A program made the position numbers and the translations under genes. Below, one piece after another: positions 9,600 through 22,990 of a stretch of DNA of 64,000 nucleotides; position 1 is the stretch's first letter; every line of letters begins with the position of its first letter. The notes beneath the pieces were generated by a model that saw nothing but the letters and a program-made list of their open reading frames with translations, was not told where the DNA came from and did no database searches. Source of the DNA: Magicicada septendecula (lineage: Eukaryota > Arthropoda > Insecta > Hemiptera > Cicadidae); assembly GCA_034769895.1 (NCBI GenBank), contig CM068368.1:688711877-688775876 (forward strand). Reading direction: 5' to 3'.

Positions 9600-9998
9600 T
9601 CAGCCTCCATCGTCAAAAATTAGTCTGGTCTTTATGTAACACTTTTCAATTTTATTGATACGCCACATATGGTTATTTTTTGTTTTATAACCACAAGAAC
9701 TTATTTTTTCCATTGTACCAAAACAATAATCTATAGGGTTACCCCCCAAAATTATCTTATCATAAATCAAGTTGACATCAGTATTATTTGTAAAGTCTCC
9801 GTCAGTGTTTTTTGTTATTACCATTGCATTATTATTACCATATTCTGCTACTATAGGTTCATTAACAGGCAAATATTTGTCATCAATATACACATTGTTT
9901 GTCACACAAGGTATGTTTTTAATTCTACCAGTTCTCTCACTATTTAAACTCTGTATTAACTCTTCATAATCTCTCTTCCCCTTAAATATTTCTACCAT
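9600..9998 (-). CDS. Orphan ORF, unit 3
   Basis: 132 residues, open, MVEIFK with GGNPI. Confidence 0.48.
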   Translation of the reverse strand: MVEIFKGKRDYEELIQSLNSERTGRIKNIPCVTNNVYIDDKYLPVNEPIVAEYGNNNAMVITKNTDGDFTNNTDVNLIYDKIILGGNPIDYCFGTMEKISSCGYKTKNNHMWRINKIEKCYIKTRLIFDDGG

Positions 9999-10861
9999 TC
10001 TCTCTCTCTCTCATAATCACTTTCATCACCACAACATTTCATAATCTCACTCCATCCAGAGGGCAACACAACATTATTACAACATCTGGCTTTACCAGAT
10101 ACACAAAAATAATTTCTTTGACATTTAAAAGACCTTTTGTCTTCTACAAAAACTAACGAGGAACCTTTGTCCTCCAACACTACTGGTGAAACCTTTTCTT
10201 CACCTATCTCACAAGAAAAATTTGCCCTCTTTTCACCCTCTACACTTAAACTGTCTTCACACTCTCTCTCATTCTCATCGGCATTTGCTAACAACACTTC
10301 ATTACTAAACTCTACTTCAACAAAATCTTCCTTATCACTCTCAACATTAATCTCCTTGTTCTCTACTACCACGTTTTTACACATATCATTATAATTCTGA
10401 TTTGTTTTACATTCAAAATTTTCGATTACCTTTTGTATTTGTTTATCAATTTTTTCTGACACTTGTTCTTTAATAGTGTTGAAACATTCATCCATCTCAT
10501 TTAGACGTTTATTCATACTGATTTCGAACTTAACATTTTGTGTATTCATTTCACATAAACGCTTATCAAATTTTTGGTCAATATTATTTATATCACCCTT
10601 TAACTCATGGAATTTGCTATTAATTGTATTAAATTTAACATCAGAATCACTCTTCTGTTCATTGAAAAGCAATTGCATCATTTTTATCATATCATTATCC
10701 TCAGATTGTTTATTTTTATTCATTACGGGTGGGGTTACCTGAATCCCTGAGTCATCTATTTCATCTGACTTACTTGATTCTCTATTTTGAACTGGGATTG
10801 GGGTCGAATGGACCTCCAACCCACTCATGACCGTTGATTCGGTCAAACTATTATTTTCCAT
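9992..10861 (-). CDS. gag-like ORF, unit 3
   Basis: 289 residues, open, MMQ variant. Confidence 0.58.
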   Translation of the reverse strand: MENNSLTESTVMSGLEVHSTPIPVQNRESSKSDEIDDSGIQVTPPVMNKNKQSEDNDMIKMMQLLFNEQKSDSDVKFNTINSKFHELKGDINNIDQKFDKRLCEMNTQNVKFEISMNKRLNEMDECFNTIKEQVSEKIDKQIQKVIENFECKTNQNYNDMCKNVVVENKEINVESDKEDFVEVEFSNEVLLANADENERECEDSLSVEGEKRANFSCEIGEEKVSPVVLEDKGSSLVFVEDKRSFKCQRNYFCVSGKARCCNNVVLPSGWSEIMKCCGDESDYEREREW

Positions 10862-11026
10862 TTTTGTTTTATATTATTTTTACATATATAAATATGCCCG
10901 GTTTTGCTTTCACAGTCTACAATTTACAACCTCGCCCCACTCCCAAATAACCCGTTCTGCAGCTTAATTATGTCTGGCGAATATACGTTATAAACCCTAT
11001 ACTCGAGTCCCTGTTCGGGCGCCATT

Positions 11027-12147
11027 TGTAACTACTCACTTAATTCCTATTAATAATTAATTCTTACCTTAGGGTTTTTCCCAGAGTCGTACAGACGAAA
11101 CTGCTGCAGAAAGGATTATTCGAGATACAAGGGGTAAAGATCAAATACACAGTTTGTGCTAAAACAAATTGCCTCTGGTTTATTATGCAAAATAACTACT
11201 TCGTCTCTCTTTCATGACATTTAAAATTCTTATTTCTTTTCGATAGATTTAATACTCGTTGAATGAGTAACAATTTGTAAAAATCAAACAAAGTAACAAA
11301 ATGAATATTTCTTAATTAACTAGCTTATGACAACTATGGTATACCACAACTATTTATTTTTAGCAGTGAACCAATACGTGATGTAGCCACACACTCACAC
11401 ACATTAGTTCTTTGCCTTTGTCGTTCTATTTAAACCCCACTTTGAGATCTCTGAGGTACATTTAAGATTTACAATTTATTTATGTTGAATTATACTCTGG
11501 AGAAAAAGGTAAAATGATATTGGTTAAAACTCAGTTAATACTTAACGTCTGAAGAACTCCGCTGTTTTACACTTCTGCTGTGAATGCACTGGTTTTTTTT
11601 TTTCTTTGGTTAACACACCATAAATTAGTTTTGACACTGTTTACCCGCGGGTACTGTTATTGATTATTTCGTATTTGGTTGATGCGCCACTATTATTTTA
11701 ATCCACTTTAGAATAACATTTCTTTTTATTTTGTCGGCCGACATAAATTTTCGAACACTTAGCTCGTTTAGGTTGACCGCGCGGCCATGAGTTGCAACTG
11801 GAACTCGGCCGCACGTTTTACTGTTTGTACAACTTTTAACACTGTTAATGCGTTGAAAGATAGGCCTACTCTTAATTACGGCCTATCTTGCACCCGAGGC
11901 CACCGTTTGAATTTAAATCACCAACTTTACTGTCTGATGCTGCTTACTACTGTTCACTCTCTGATGACAAACTGCATACTGTGATTCACAAAAAGCCTGC
12001 TGCTGGGCCGGTTACGCAATACGTCTGGGCATTTGTTTAGGCTAACTGTATGTAGGTTGTACTGGGGCTCCTCACAGGTGAAAGTTAACAATTTATTAAT
12101 TACTGAATTAAAATTTAAACTGGATCACACACTTCTGTACCGTTACA
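11027..12147 (-). repeat. LTR of unit 4 (B-type)
   Basis: 1,121 bp, B-type at all the diagnostic sites. It is nearly the same as the unit 3 LTR and starts the alternating block. Confidence 0.92.
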
Positions 12148-13214
12148 ATACCCCCCCAATAAGAGGTTGAAGGCCGAAGCGTTCAAACTCTTATTGCCTA
12201 AACCCTAAGAGGATCAGTGAGGATATGGCGCCGCAACCCCCCTGAGCACTCTACTAAAATCATGGGTTCTTACCCCCCTAGTCCGGCGACTGTGGCACAT
12301 TCAATTAAAAAATCAACATACGGCCTTCCATCACTCCATATCCCACAACTGATTTGTTTCCTCTTAGCCGTACTGGTTCATTGACAAAGCACTGGCTCAT
12401 TTTTTATTATAAAATATCTCTTAACCCTAGAAAATAGTATTAACAAAACAATATAGGATATATACAATACAGGAGTACATATAAGTTCCAGTCAAAATGA
12501 CGCATTAATTATACAGAATTGCATTTACACAGAATTTCCTTCAGTTTTCAATTTTAAATGAATATTTTAATCATTATGTTTTTTTATCAATTATTTATTT
12601 TACCATTACAATCAAAATTCAGATCAAACTAGATTTAAAGTCATATTAAAAATTATCTTTTCAATTTATTTAATTACCTTTCATTAAATTTAACTCATAT
12701 TGTTTTAATTAACAATTTCAAAATTAATTACATTTTTCAAAATGATCCGACATAAAATATTACCTACATTATTCAAAAATTTTACATTCCTTTCTTCACA
12801 TATGGAATTTCTTTTTATTTCATAATAGGATTTTCCTACTGGCAATGATTCAGCAGACTACAACACTTTTGTTATTGTCAACTCAGCTTCAACACCTCTG
12901 GCTGTAAACATTAGTCAAAACATACAACACACCTGTTTACATAAACGGTCGTCTGCCAGACTGGTGTTATAAACACTCCTTCAGTCTAAACATTCTGCTT
13001 ACCTCACCTCTAACACCTGTACTGCACTTTTCAATTTTTTATAAATCTTTTAGTTAACAATTGTAATAATATAATAATTTTTATACAATTAATTTCACTA
13101 TAATATATTTACAAATCTTTATCATTATTATTTCAGTTTTATCACACTTCAATGTCCAAGGTTGCGAGGTCTGAACCGTAAAACAAAATATTTACAATTG
13201 TTCCTTTATGAAGT

Positions 13215-13613
13215 TCAGCCTCCATCGTCAAAAATTAGTCTGGTCTTTATGTAACACTTTTCAATTTTATTGATACGCCACATATGGTTATTTTTTGTTT
13301 TATAACCACAAGAACTTATTTTTTCCATTGTACCAAAACAATAATCTATAGGGTTACCCCCCAAAATTATCTTATCATAAATCAAGTTGACATCAGTATT
13401 ATTTGTAAAGTCTCCGTCAGTGTTTTTTGTTATTACCATTGCATTATTATTACCATATTCTGCTACTATAGGTTCATTAACAGGCAAATATTTGCCATCA
13501 ATATACACATTGTTTGTCACACAAGGTATGTTTTTAATTCTACCAGTTCTCTCACTATTTAAACTCTGTATTAACTCTTCATAATCTCTCTTCCCATTAA
13601 ATATTTCTACCAT
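13215..13613 (-). CDS. Orphan ORF, unit 4
   Basis: 132 residues, open. First copy with the MVEIFN variant; the private IDGKY replaces IDDKY. Confidence 0.48.
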   Translation of the reverse strand: MVEIFNGKRDYEELIQSLNSERTGRIKNIPCVTNNVYIDGKYLPVNEPIVAEYGNNNAMVITKNTDGDFTNNTDVNLIYDKIILGGNPIDYCFGTMEKISSCGYKTKNNHMWRINKIEKCYIKTRLIFDDGG

Positions 13614-14476
13614 TCTCTCTCTCTCTCATAATCACTTTCATCACCACAACATTTCATAATCTCACTCCATCCAGAGGGCAACACAACATTATTACAACAT
13701 CTGGCTTTACCAGATACACAAAAATAATTTCTTTGACATTTAAAAGACCTTTTGTCTTCTACAAAAACTAACGAGGAACCTTTGTCCTCCAACACTACTG
13801 GTGAAACCTTTTCTTCACCTATCTCACAAGAAAAATTTGCCCTCTTTTCACCCTCTACACTTAAACTGTCTTCACACTCTCTCTCATTCTCATCGGCATT
13901 TGCTAACAACACTTCATTACTAAACTCTACTTCAACAAAATCTTCCTTATCACTCTCAACATTAATCTCCTTGTTCTCTACTACCACGTTTTTACACATA
14001 TCATTATAATTCTGATTTGTTTTACATTCAAAATTTTCGATTACCTTTTGTATTTGTTTATCAATTTTTTCTGACACTTGTTCTTTAATAGTGTTGAAAC
14101 ATTCATCCATCTCATTTAGACGTTTATTCATACTGATTTCGAACTTAACATTTTGTGTATTCATTTCACATAAACGCTTATCAAATTTTTGGTCAATATT
14201 ATTTATATCACCCTTTAACTCATGGAATTTGCTATTAATTGTATTAAATTTAACATCAGAATCACTCTTCTGTTCATTGAAAAGCAATTTCATCATTTTT
14301 ATCATATCATTATCCTCAGATTGTTTATTTTTATTCATTACGGGTGGGGTTACCTGAATCCCTGAGTCATCTATTTCATCTGACTTACTTGATTCTCTAT
14401 TTTGAACTGGGATTGGGGTCGAATGGACCTCCAACCCACTCATGACCGTTGATTCGGTCAAACTATTATTTTCCAT
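13607..14476 (-). CDS. gag-like ORF, unit 4
   Basis: 289 residues, open. First copy with the MMK variant that marks alternate units. Confidence 0.58.
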   Translation of the reverse strand: MENNSLTESTVMSGLEVHSTPIPVQNRESSKSDEIDDSGIQVTPPVMNKNKQSEDNDMIKMMKLLFNEQKSDSDVKFNTINSKFHELKGDINNIDQKFDKRLCEMNTQNVKFEISMNKRLNEMDECFNTIKEQVSEKIDKQIQKVIENFECKTNQNYNDMCKNVVVENKEINVESDKEDFVEVEFSNEVLLANADENERECEDSLSVEGEKRANFSCEIGEEKVSPVVLEDKGSSLVFVEDKRSFKCQRNYFCVSGKARCCNNVVLPSGWSEIMKCCGDESDYEREREW

Positions 14477-14641
14477 TTTTGTTTTATATTATTTTTACAT
14501 ATATAAATATGCCCGGTTTTGCTTTCACAGTCTACAATTTACAACCTCGCCCCACTCCCAAATAACCCGTTCTGCAGCTTAATTATGTCTGGCGAATATA
14601 CGTTATAAACCCTATACTCGAGTCCCTGTTCGGGCGCCATT

Positions 14642-15761
14642 TGTAACTACTCACTTAATTCCTATTAATAATTAATTCTTACCTTAAGGTTTTTCCCAGA
14701 GTCGTACAGACGAAACTGCTGCAGAAAGGATTATTCGAGATACAAGGGGTAAAGATCAAATACACAGTTTGTGCTAAAACAAATTGCCTCTGGTTTATTA
14801 TGCAAAATAACTACTTCGTCTCTCTTTCATGACATTTAAAATTCTTATTTCTTTTCGTTAGATTAAATACTCGTTGAATGAGTAACAATTTGTAAAAATC
14901 AAACAAAGTAACAAAATGAATATTTCTTAATTAACTAGCTTATGACAACTATGGTATACCACAACTATTTATTTTTAGCAATGAACCAATACGTGATGTA
15001 GCCACACACTCACACACATTAGTTCTTTGACTTTGTCGTTCTATTTAAACCCCACTTTGAGATCTCTGAGGTACATTTAAGATTTACAATTTATTTATGT
15101 TGAATTATACTCTGGAGAAAAAGGTAAAATGATATTGGTTAAAACTCAGTTAATACTTAACGTCTGAAGAACTCCGCTGTTTTGCACTTCTGCTGTGAAT
15201 GCACTGGTTTTTTTTTTCTTTGGTTAACACACCATAAATTAGTTTTGACACTGTTTACCCGCGGGTACTGTTATTGATTATTTCGTATTAGGTTGATGCG
15301 CCACTATTATTTTAATCCACTTTAGAATAACATTTCTTTTTATTTTGTCGGCCGACATAAATTTTCGAACACTTAGCTCGTTTAGGTTGACCGCGCGGCC
15401 ATGAGTTGCAACTGGAACTCGGCCACACGTTTTACTGTTTGTACAACTTTTAACACTGTTAATGCGTTGAAAGATAGGCCTACTCTTAATTACGGCCTAT
15501 CTTGCACCCGAGGCCACCGTTTGAATTTAAATCACCAACTTTACTGTCTGATGCTGCTTACTACTGTTCACTCTCTGATGACAAACTGCATACTGTGATT
15601 CACAAAAAGCCTGCTGCTGGGCCGGTTACGCAATACGTCTGGGCATTTGTTTAGGCTAACTGTATGTAGGTTGTACTGGGGCTCCTCACAGGTGAAAGTT
15701 AACAATTTATTAATTACTGAATTAAAATTAAAACTGGATCACACACTTCTGTACCGTTACA
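14642..15761 (-). repeat. LTR of unit 5 (A-type)
   Basis: 1,120 bp. It has the full A set: CGTTAGATT, GCAATG, TTGACTTTG, TTTTGCAC, GTATTAGG, GGCCACACG and AAATTAAAAC. The PPT has eight C. Confidence 0.92.
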
Positions 15762-16830
15762 ATACCCCCCCCAATAAGAGGTTGAAGGCCGAAGCGTTCA
15801 AAATCTTATTGCCTAAACCCTAAGAGGATCAGTGAGGATATGGCGCCGCAACCCCCCTGAGCACTCTACTAAAATCATGGGTTCTTACCCCCCTAGTCCG
15901 GCGACTGTGGCACATTCAATTAAAAAAATCAACATACGGCCTTCCATCACTCCATATCCCACAACTGATTTGTTTCCTCTTAGCCGTACTGGTTCATTGA
16001 CAAAGCACTGGCTCATTTTTTATTATAAAATATCTCTTAACCCTAGAAAATAGTATTAACAAAACAATATAGGATATATACAATACAGGAGTACATATAA
16101 GTTCCAGTCAAAATGACGCATTAATTATACAGAATTGCATTTACACAGAATTTCCTTCAGTTTTCAATTTTAAATGAATATTTTAATCATTATGTTTTTT
16201 TATCAATTATTTATTTTACCATTACAATCAAAATTCAGATCAAACTAGATTTAAAGTCATATTAAAAATTATCTTTTCAATTTATTTAATTACCTTTCAT
16301 TAAATTTAACTCATATTGTTTTAATTAACAATTTCAAAATTAATTACATTTTTCAAAATGATCCGACATAAAATATTACCTACATTATTCAAAAATTTTA
16401 CATTCCTTTCTTCACATATGGAATTTCTTTTTATTTCATAATAGGATTTTCCTACTGGCAATGATTCAGCAGACTACAACACTTTTGTTATTGTCAACTC
16501 AGCTTCAACACCTCTGGCTGTAAACATTAGTCAAAACATACAACACACCTGTTTACATAAACGGTCGTCTGCCAGACTGGTGTTATAAACACTCCTTCAG
16601 TCTAAACATTCTGCTTACCTCACCTCTAACACCTGTACTGCACTTTTCAATTTTTTATAAATCTTTTAGTTAACAATTGTAATAATATAATAATTTTTAT
16701 ACAATTAATTTCACTATAATATATTTACAAATTTTTATCATTATTATTTCAGTTTTATCACACTTCAATGTCCAAGGTTGCGAGGTCTGAACCGTAAAAC
16801 AAAATATTTACAATTGTTCCTTTATGAAGT

Positions 16831-17229
16831 TCAGCCTCCATCGTCAAAAATTAGTCTGGTCTTTATGTAACACTTTTCAATTTTATTGATACGCCACATA
16901 TGGTTATTTTTTGTTTTATAACCACAAGAACTTATTTTTTCCATTGTACCAAAACAATAATCTATAGGGTTACCCCCCAAAATTATCTTATCATAAATCA
17001 AGTTGACATCAGTATTATTTGTAAAGTCTCCGTCAGTGTTTTTTGTTATTACCATTGCATTATTATTACCATATTCTGCTACTATAGGTTCATTAACAGG
17101 CAAATATTTGTCATCAATATACACATTGTTTGTCACACAAGGTATGTTTTTAATTCTACTAGTTCTCTCACTATTTAAACTCTGTATTAACTCTTCATAA
17201 TCTCTCTTCCCCTTAAATATTTCTACCAT
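16831..17229 (-). CDS. Orphan ORF, unit 5
   Basis: 132 residues, open, MVEIFK, private ERTSRI variant. Confidence 0.48.
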   Translation of the reverse strand: MVEIFKGKRDYEELIQSLNSERTSRIKNIPCVTNNVYIDDKYLPVNEPIVAEYGNNNAMVITKNTDGDFTNNTDVNLIYDKIILGGNPIDYCFGTMEKISSCGYKTKNNHMWRINKIEKCYIKTRLIFDDGG

Positions 17230-18092
17230 TCTCTCTCTCTCTCATAATCACTTTCATCACCACAACATTTCATAATCTCACTCCATCCAGAGGGCAACAC
17301 AACATTATTACAACATCTGGTTTTACCAGATACACAAAAATAATTTCTTTGACATTTAAAAGACCTTTTGTCTTCTACAAAAACTAACGAGGAACCTTTG
17401 TCCTCCAACACTACTGGTGAAACCTTTTCTTCACCTATCTCACAAGAAAAATTTGCCCTCTTTTCACCCTCTACACTTAAACTGTCTTCACACTCTCTCT
17501 CATTCTCATCGGCATTTGCTAACAACACTTCATTACTAAACTCTACTTCAACAAAATCTTCCTTATCACTCTCAACATTAATCTCCTTGTTCTCTACTAC
17601 CACGTTTTTACACATATCATTATAATTCTGATTTGTTTTACATTCAAAATTTTCGATTACCTTTTGTATTTGTTTATCAATTTTTTCTGACACTTGTTCT
17701 TTAATAGTGTTGAAACATTCATCCATCTCATTTAGACGTTTATTCATACTGATTTCGAACTTAACATTTTGTGTATTCATTTCACATAAACGCTTATCAA
17801 ATTTTTGGTCAATATTATTTATATCACCCTTTAACTCATGGAATTTGCTATTAATTGTATTAAATTTAACATCAGAATCACTCTTCTGTTCATTGAAAAG
17901 CAATTGCATCATTTTTATCATATCATTATCCTCAGATTGTTTATTTTTATTCATTACGGGTGGGGTTACCTGAATCCCTGAGTCATCTATTTCATCTGAC
18001 TTACTTGATTCTCTATTTTGAACTGGGATTGGGGTCGAATGGACCTCCAACCCACTCATGACCGTTGATTCGGTCAAACTATTATTTTCCAT
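17223..18092 (-). CDS. gag-like ORF, unit 5
   Basis: 289 residues, open, MMQ, private SGKTR variant in the cysteine-rich tail. Confidence 0.58.
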   Translation of the reverse strand: MENNSLTESTVMSGLEVHSTPIPVQNRESSKSDEIDDSGIQVTPPVMNKNKQSEDNDMIKMMQLLFNEQKSDSDVKFNTINSKFHELKGDINNIDQKFDKRLCEMNTQNVKFEISMNKRLNEMDECFNTIKEQVSEKIDKQIQKVIENFECKTNQNYNDMCKNVVVENKEINVESDKEDFVEVEFSNEVLLANADENERECEDSLSVEGEKRANFSCEIGEEKVSPVVLEDKGSSLVFVEDKRSFKCQRNYFCVSGKTRCCNNVVLPSGWSEIMKCCGDESDYEREREW

Positions 18093-18257
18093 TTTTGTTT
18101 TATATTATTTTTACATATATAAATATGCCCGGTTTTGCTTTCACAGTCTACAATTTACAACCTCGCCCCACTCCCAAATAACCCGTTCTGCAGCTTAATT
18201 ATGTCTGGCGAATATACGTTATAAACCCTATACTCGAGTCCCTGTTCGGGCGCCATT

Positions 18258-19377
18258 TGTAACTACTCACTTAATTCCTATTAATAATTAATTCTTACCT
18301 TAGGGTTTTTCCCAGAGTCGTACAGACGAAACTGCTGCAGAAAGGATTATTCGAGATACAAGGGGTAAAGATCAAATACACAGTTTGTGCTAAAACAAAT
18401 TGCCTCTGGTTTATTATGCAAAATAACTACTTCGTCTCTCTTTCATGACATTTAAAATTCTTATTTCTTTTCGATAGATTTAATACTCGTTGAATGAGTA
18501 ACAATTTGTAAAAATCAAACAAAGTAACAAAATGAATATTTCTTAATTAACTAGCTTATGACAACTATGGTATACCACAACTATTTATTTTTAGCAGTGA
18601 ACCAATACGTGATGTAGCCACACACTCACACACATTAGTTCTTTGCCTTTGTCGTTCTATTTAAACCCCACTTTGAGATCTCTGAGGTACATTTAAGATT
18701 TACAATTTATTTATGTTGAATTATACTCTGGAGAAAAAGGTAAAATGATATTGGTTAAAACTCAGTTAATACTTAACGTCTGAAGAACTCCGCTGTTTTA
18801 CACTTCTGCTGTGAATGCACTGGTTTTTTTTTTCTTTGGTTAACACACCATAAATTAGTTTTGACACTGTTTACCCGCGGGTACTGTTATTGATTATTTC
18901 GTATTTGGTTGATGCGCCACTATTATTTTAATCCACTTTAGAATAACATTTCTTTTTATTTTGTCGGCCGACATAAATTTTCGAACACTTAGCTCGTTTA
19001 GGTTGACCGCGCGGCCATGAGTTGCAACTGGAACTCGGCCGCACGTTTTACTGTTTGTACAACTTTTAACACTGTTAATGCGTTGAAAGATAGGCCTACT
19101 CTTAATTACGGCCTATCTTGCACCCGAGGCCACCGTTTGAATTTAAATCACCAACTTTACTGTCTGATGCTGCTTACTACTGTTCACTCTCTGATGACAA
19201 ACTGCATACTGTGATTCACAAAAAGCCTGCTGCTGGGCCGGTTACGCAATACGTCTGGGCATTTGTTTAGGCTAACTGTATGTAGGTTGTACTGGGGCTC
19301 CTCACAGGTGAAAGTTAACAATTTATTAATTACTGAATTAAAATTTAAACTGGATCACACACTTCTGTACCGTTACA
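18258..19377 (-). repeat. LTR of unit 6 (B-type)
   Basis: 1,120 bp, B-type. The following internal region has a five-T run (CTCATTTTTATT) shared only with units 8 and 10. Confidence 0.92.
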
Positions 19378-20443
19378 ATACCCCCCCAATAAGAGGTTGA
19401 AGGCCGAAGCGTTCAAACTCTTATTGCCTAAACCCTAAGAGGATCAGTGAGGATATGGCGCCGCAACCCCCCTGAGCACTCTACTAAAATCATGGGTTCT
19501 TACCCCCCTAGTCCGGCGACTGTGGCACATTCAATTAAAAAATCAACATACGGCCTTCCATCACTCCATATCCCACAACTGATTTGTTTCCTCTTAGCCG
19601 TACTGGTTCATTGACAAAGCACTGGCTCATTTTTATTATAAAATATCTCTTAACCCTAGAAAATAGTATTAACAAAACAATATAGGATATATACAATACA
19701 GGAGTACATATAAGTTCCAGTCAAAATGACGCATTAATTATACAGAATTGCATTTACACAGAATTTCCTTCAGTTTTCAATTTTAAATGAATATTTTAAT
19801 CATTATGTTTTTTTATCAATTATTTATTTTACCATTACAATCAAAATTCAGATCAAACTAGATTTAAAGTCATATTAAAAATTATCTTTTCAATTTATTT
19901 AATTACCTTTCATTAAATTTAACTCATATTGTTTTAATTAACAATTTCAAAATTAATTACATTTTTCAAAATGATCCGACATAAAATATTACCTACATTA
20001 TTCAAAAATTTTACATTCCTTTCTTCACATATGGAATTTCTTTTTATTTCATAATAGGATTTTCCTACTGGCAATGATTCAGCAGACTACAACACTTTTG
20101 TTATTGTCAACTCAGCTTCAACACCTCTGGCTGTAAACATTAGTCAAAACATACAACACACCTGTTTACATAAACGGTCGTCTGCCAGACTGGTGTTATA
20201 AACACTCCTTCAGTCTAAACATTCTGCTTACCTCACCTCTAACACCTGTACTGCACTTTTCAATTTTTTATAAATCTTTTAGTTAACAATTGTAATAATA
20301 TAATAATTTTTATACAATTAATTTCACTATAATATATTTACAAATCTTTATCATTATTATTTCAGTTTTATCACACTTCAATGTCCAAGGTTGCGAGGTC
20401 TGAACCGTAAAACAAAATATTTACAATTGTTCCTTTATGAAGT

Positions 20444-20842
20444 TCAGCCTCCATCGTCAAAAATTAGTCTGGTCTTTATGTAACACTTTTCAATTTTATT
20501 GATACGCCACATATGGTTATTTTTTGTTTTATAACCACAAGAACTTATTTTTTCCATTGTACCAAAACAATAATCTACAGGGTTACCCCCCAAAATTATC
20601 TTATCATAAATCAAGTTGACATCAGTATTATTTGTAAAGTCTCCGTCAGTGTTTTTTGTTATTACCATTGCATTATTATTACCATATTCTGCTACTATAG
20701 GTTCATTAACAGGCAAATATTTGTCATCAATATACACATTGTTTGTCACACAAGGTATGTTTTTAATTCTACCAGTTCTCTCACTATTTAAACTCTGTAT
20801 TAACTCTTCATAATCTCTCTTCCCATTAAATATTTCTACCAT
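20444..20842 (-). CDS. Orphan ORF, unit 6
   Basis: 132 residues, open, MVEIFN with GGNPV. Matches unit 8. Confidence 0.48.
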   Translation of the reverse strand: MVEIFNGKRDYEELIQSLNSERTGRIKNIPCVTNNVYIDDKYLPVNEPIVAEYGNNNAMVITKNTDGDFTNNTDVNLIYDKIILGGNPVDYCFGTMEKISSCGYKTKNNHMWRINKIEKCYIKTRLIFDDGG

Positions 20843-21705
20843 TCTCTCTCTCTCTCATAATCACTTTCATCACCACAACATTTCATAATCTCACTCCATC
20901 CAGAGGGCAACACAACATTATTACAACATCTGGCTTTACCAGATACACAAAAATAATTTCTTTGACATTTAAAAGACCTTTTGTCTTCTACAAAAACTAA
21001 CGAGGAACCTTTGTCCTCCAACACTACTGGTGAAACCTTTTCTTCACCTATCTCACAAGAAAAATTTGCCCTCTTTTCACCCTCTACACTTAAACTGTCT
21101 TCACACTCTCTCTCATTCTCATCGGCATTTGCTAACAACACTTCATTACTAAACTCTACTTCAACAAAATCTTCCTTATCACTCTCAACATTAATCTCCT
21201 TGTTCTCTACTACCACGTTTTTACACATATCATTATAATTCTGATTTGTTTTACATTCAAAATTTTCGATTACCTTTTGTATTTGTTTATCAATTTTTTC
21301 TGACACTTGTTCTTTAATAGTGTTGAAACATTCATCCATCTCATTTAGACGTTTATTCATACTGATTTCGAACTTAACATTTTGTGTATTCATTTCACAT
21401 AAACGCTTATCAAATTTTTGGTCAATATTATTTATATCACCCTTTAACTCATGGAATTTGCTATTAATTGTATTAAATTTAACATCAGAATCACTCTTCT
21501 GTTCATTGAAAAGCAATTTCATCATTTTTATCATATCATTATCCTCAGATTGTTTATTTTTATTCATTACGGGTGGGGTTACCTGAATCCCTGAGTCATC
21601 TATTTCATCTGACTTACTTGATTCTCTATTTTGAACTGGGATTGGGGTCGAATGGACCTCCAACCCACTCATGACCGTTGATTCGGTCAAACTATTATTT
21701 TCCAT
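20836..21705 (-). CDS. gag-like ORF, unit 6
   Basis: 289 residues, open, MMK variant. Confidence 0.58.
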   Translation of the reverse strand: MENNSLTESTVMSGLEVHSTPIPVQNRESSKSDEIDDSGIQVTPPVMNKNKQSEDNDMIKMMKLLFNEQKSDSDVKFNTINSKFHELKGDINNIDQKFDKRLCEMNTQNVKFEISMNKRLNEMDECFNTIKEQVSEKIDKQIQKVIENFECKTNQNYNDMCKNVVVENKEINVESDKEDFVEVEFSNEVLLANADENERECEDSLSVEGEKRANFSCEIGEEKVSPVVLEDKGSSLVFVEDKRSFKCQRNYFCVSGKARCCNNVVLPSGWSEIMKCCGDESDYEREREW

Positions 21706-21870
21706 TTTTGTTTTATATTATTTTTACATATATAAATATGCCCGGTTTTGCTTTCACAGTCTACAATTTACAACCTCGCCCCACTCCCAAATAACCCGTT
21801 CTGCAGCTTAATTATGTCTGGCGAATATACGTTATAAACCCTATACTCGAGTCCCTGTTCGGGCGCCATT

Positions 21871-22990
21871 TGTAACTACTCACTTAATTCCTATTAATAA
21901 TTAATTCTTACCTTAGGGTTTTTCCCAGAGTCGTACAGACGAAACTGCTGCAGAAAGGATTATTCGAGATACAAGGGGTAAAGATCAAATACACAGTTTG
22001 TGCTAAAACAAATTGCCTCTGGTTTATTATGCAAAATAACTACTTCGTCTCTCTTTCATGACATTTAAAATTCTTATTTCTTTTCGTTAGATTAAATACT
22101 CGTTGAATGAGTAACAATTTGTAAAAATCAAACAAAGTAACAAAATGAATATTTCTTAATTAACTAGCTTATGACAACTATGGTATACCACAACTATTTA
22201 TTTTTAGCAATGAACCAATACGTGATGTAGCCACACACTCACACACATTAGTTCTTTGACTTTGTCGTTCTATTTAAACCCCACTTTGAGATCTCTGAGG
22301 TACATTTAAGATTTACAATTTATTTATGTTGAATTATACTCTGGAGAAAAAGGTAAAATGATATTGGTTAAAACTCAGTTAATACTTAACGTCTGAAGAA
22401 CTCCGCTGTTTTGCACTTCTGCTGTGAATGCACTGGTTTTTTTTTTCTTTGGTTAACACACCATAAATTAGTTTTGACACTGTTTACCCGCGGGTACTGT
22501 TATTGATTATTTCGTATTAGGTTGATGCGCCACTATTATTTTAATCCACTTTAGAATAACATTTCTTTTTATTTTGTCGGCCGACATAAATTTTCGAACA
22601 CTTAGCTCGTTTAGGTTGACCGCGCGGCCATGAGTTGCAACTGGAACTCGGCCACACGTTTTACTGTTTGTACAACTTTTAACACTGTTAATGCGTTGAA
22701 AGATAGGCCTACTCTTAATTACGGCCTATCTTGCACCCGAGGCCACCGTTTGAATTTAAATCACCAACTTTACTGTCTGATGCTGCTTACTACTGTTCAC
22801 TCTCTGATGACAAACTGCATACTGTGATTCACAAAAAGCCTGCTGCTGGGCCGGTTACGCAATACGTCTGGGCATTTGTTTAGGCTAACTGTATGTAGGT
22901 TGTACTGGGGCTCCTCACAGGTGAAAGTTAACAATTTATTAATTACTGAATTAAAATTAAAACTGGATCACACACTTCTGTACCGTTACA
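21871..22990 (-). repeat. LTR of unit 7 (A-type)
   Basis: 1,120 bp, A-type. It differs from most A-type copies of this block by TTAGGG instead of TTAAGG near its left end. Confidence 0.92.

Noticed and set aside
15832-16053. A 73-residue plus-strand ORF (MRIWRRN...) in several units
   Set aside because: It appears only when an A-run is one base longer, covers the polypurine-tract side of the non-coding stretch, and has no coding features.
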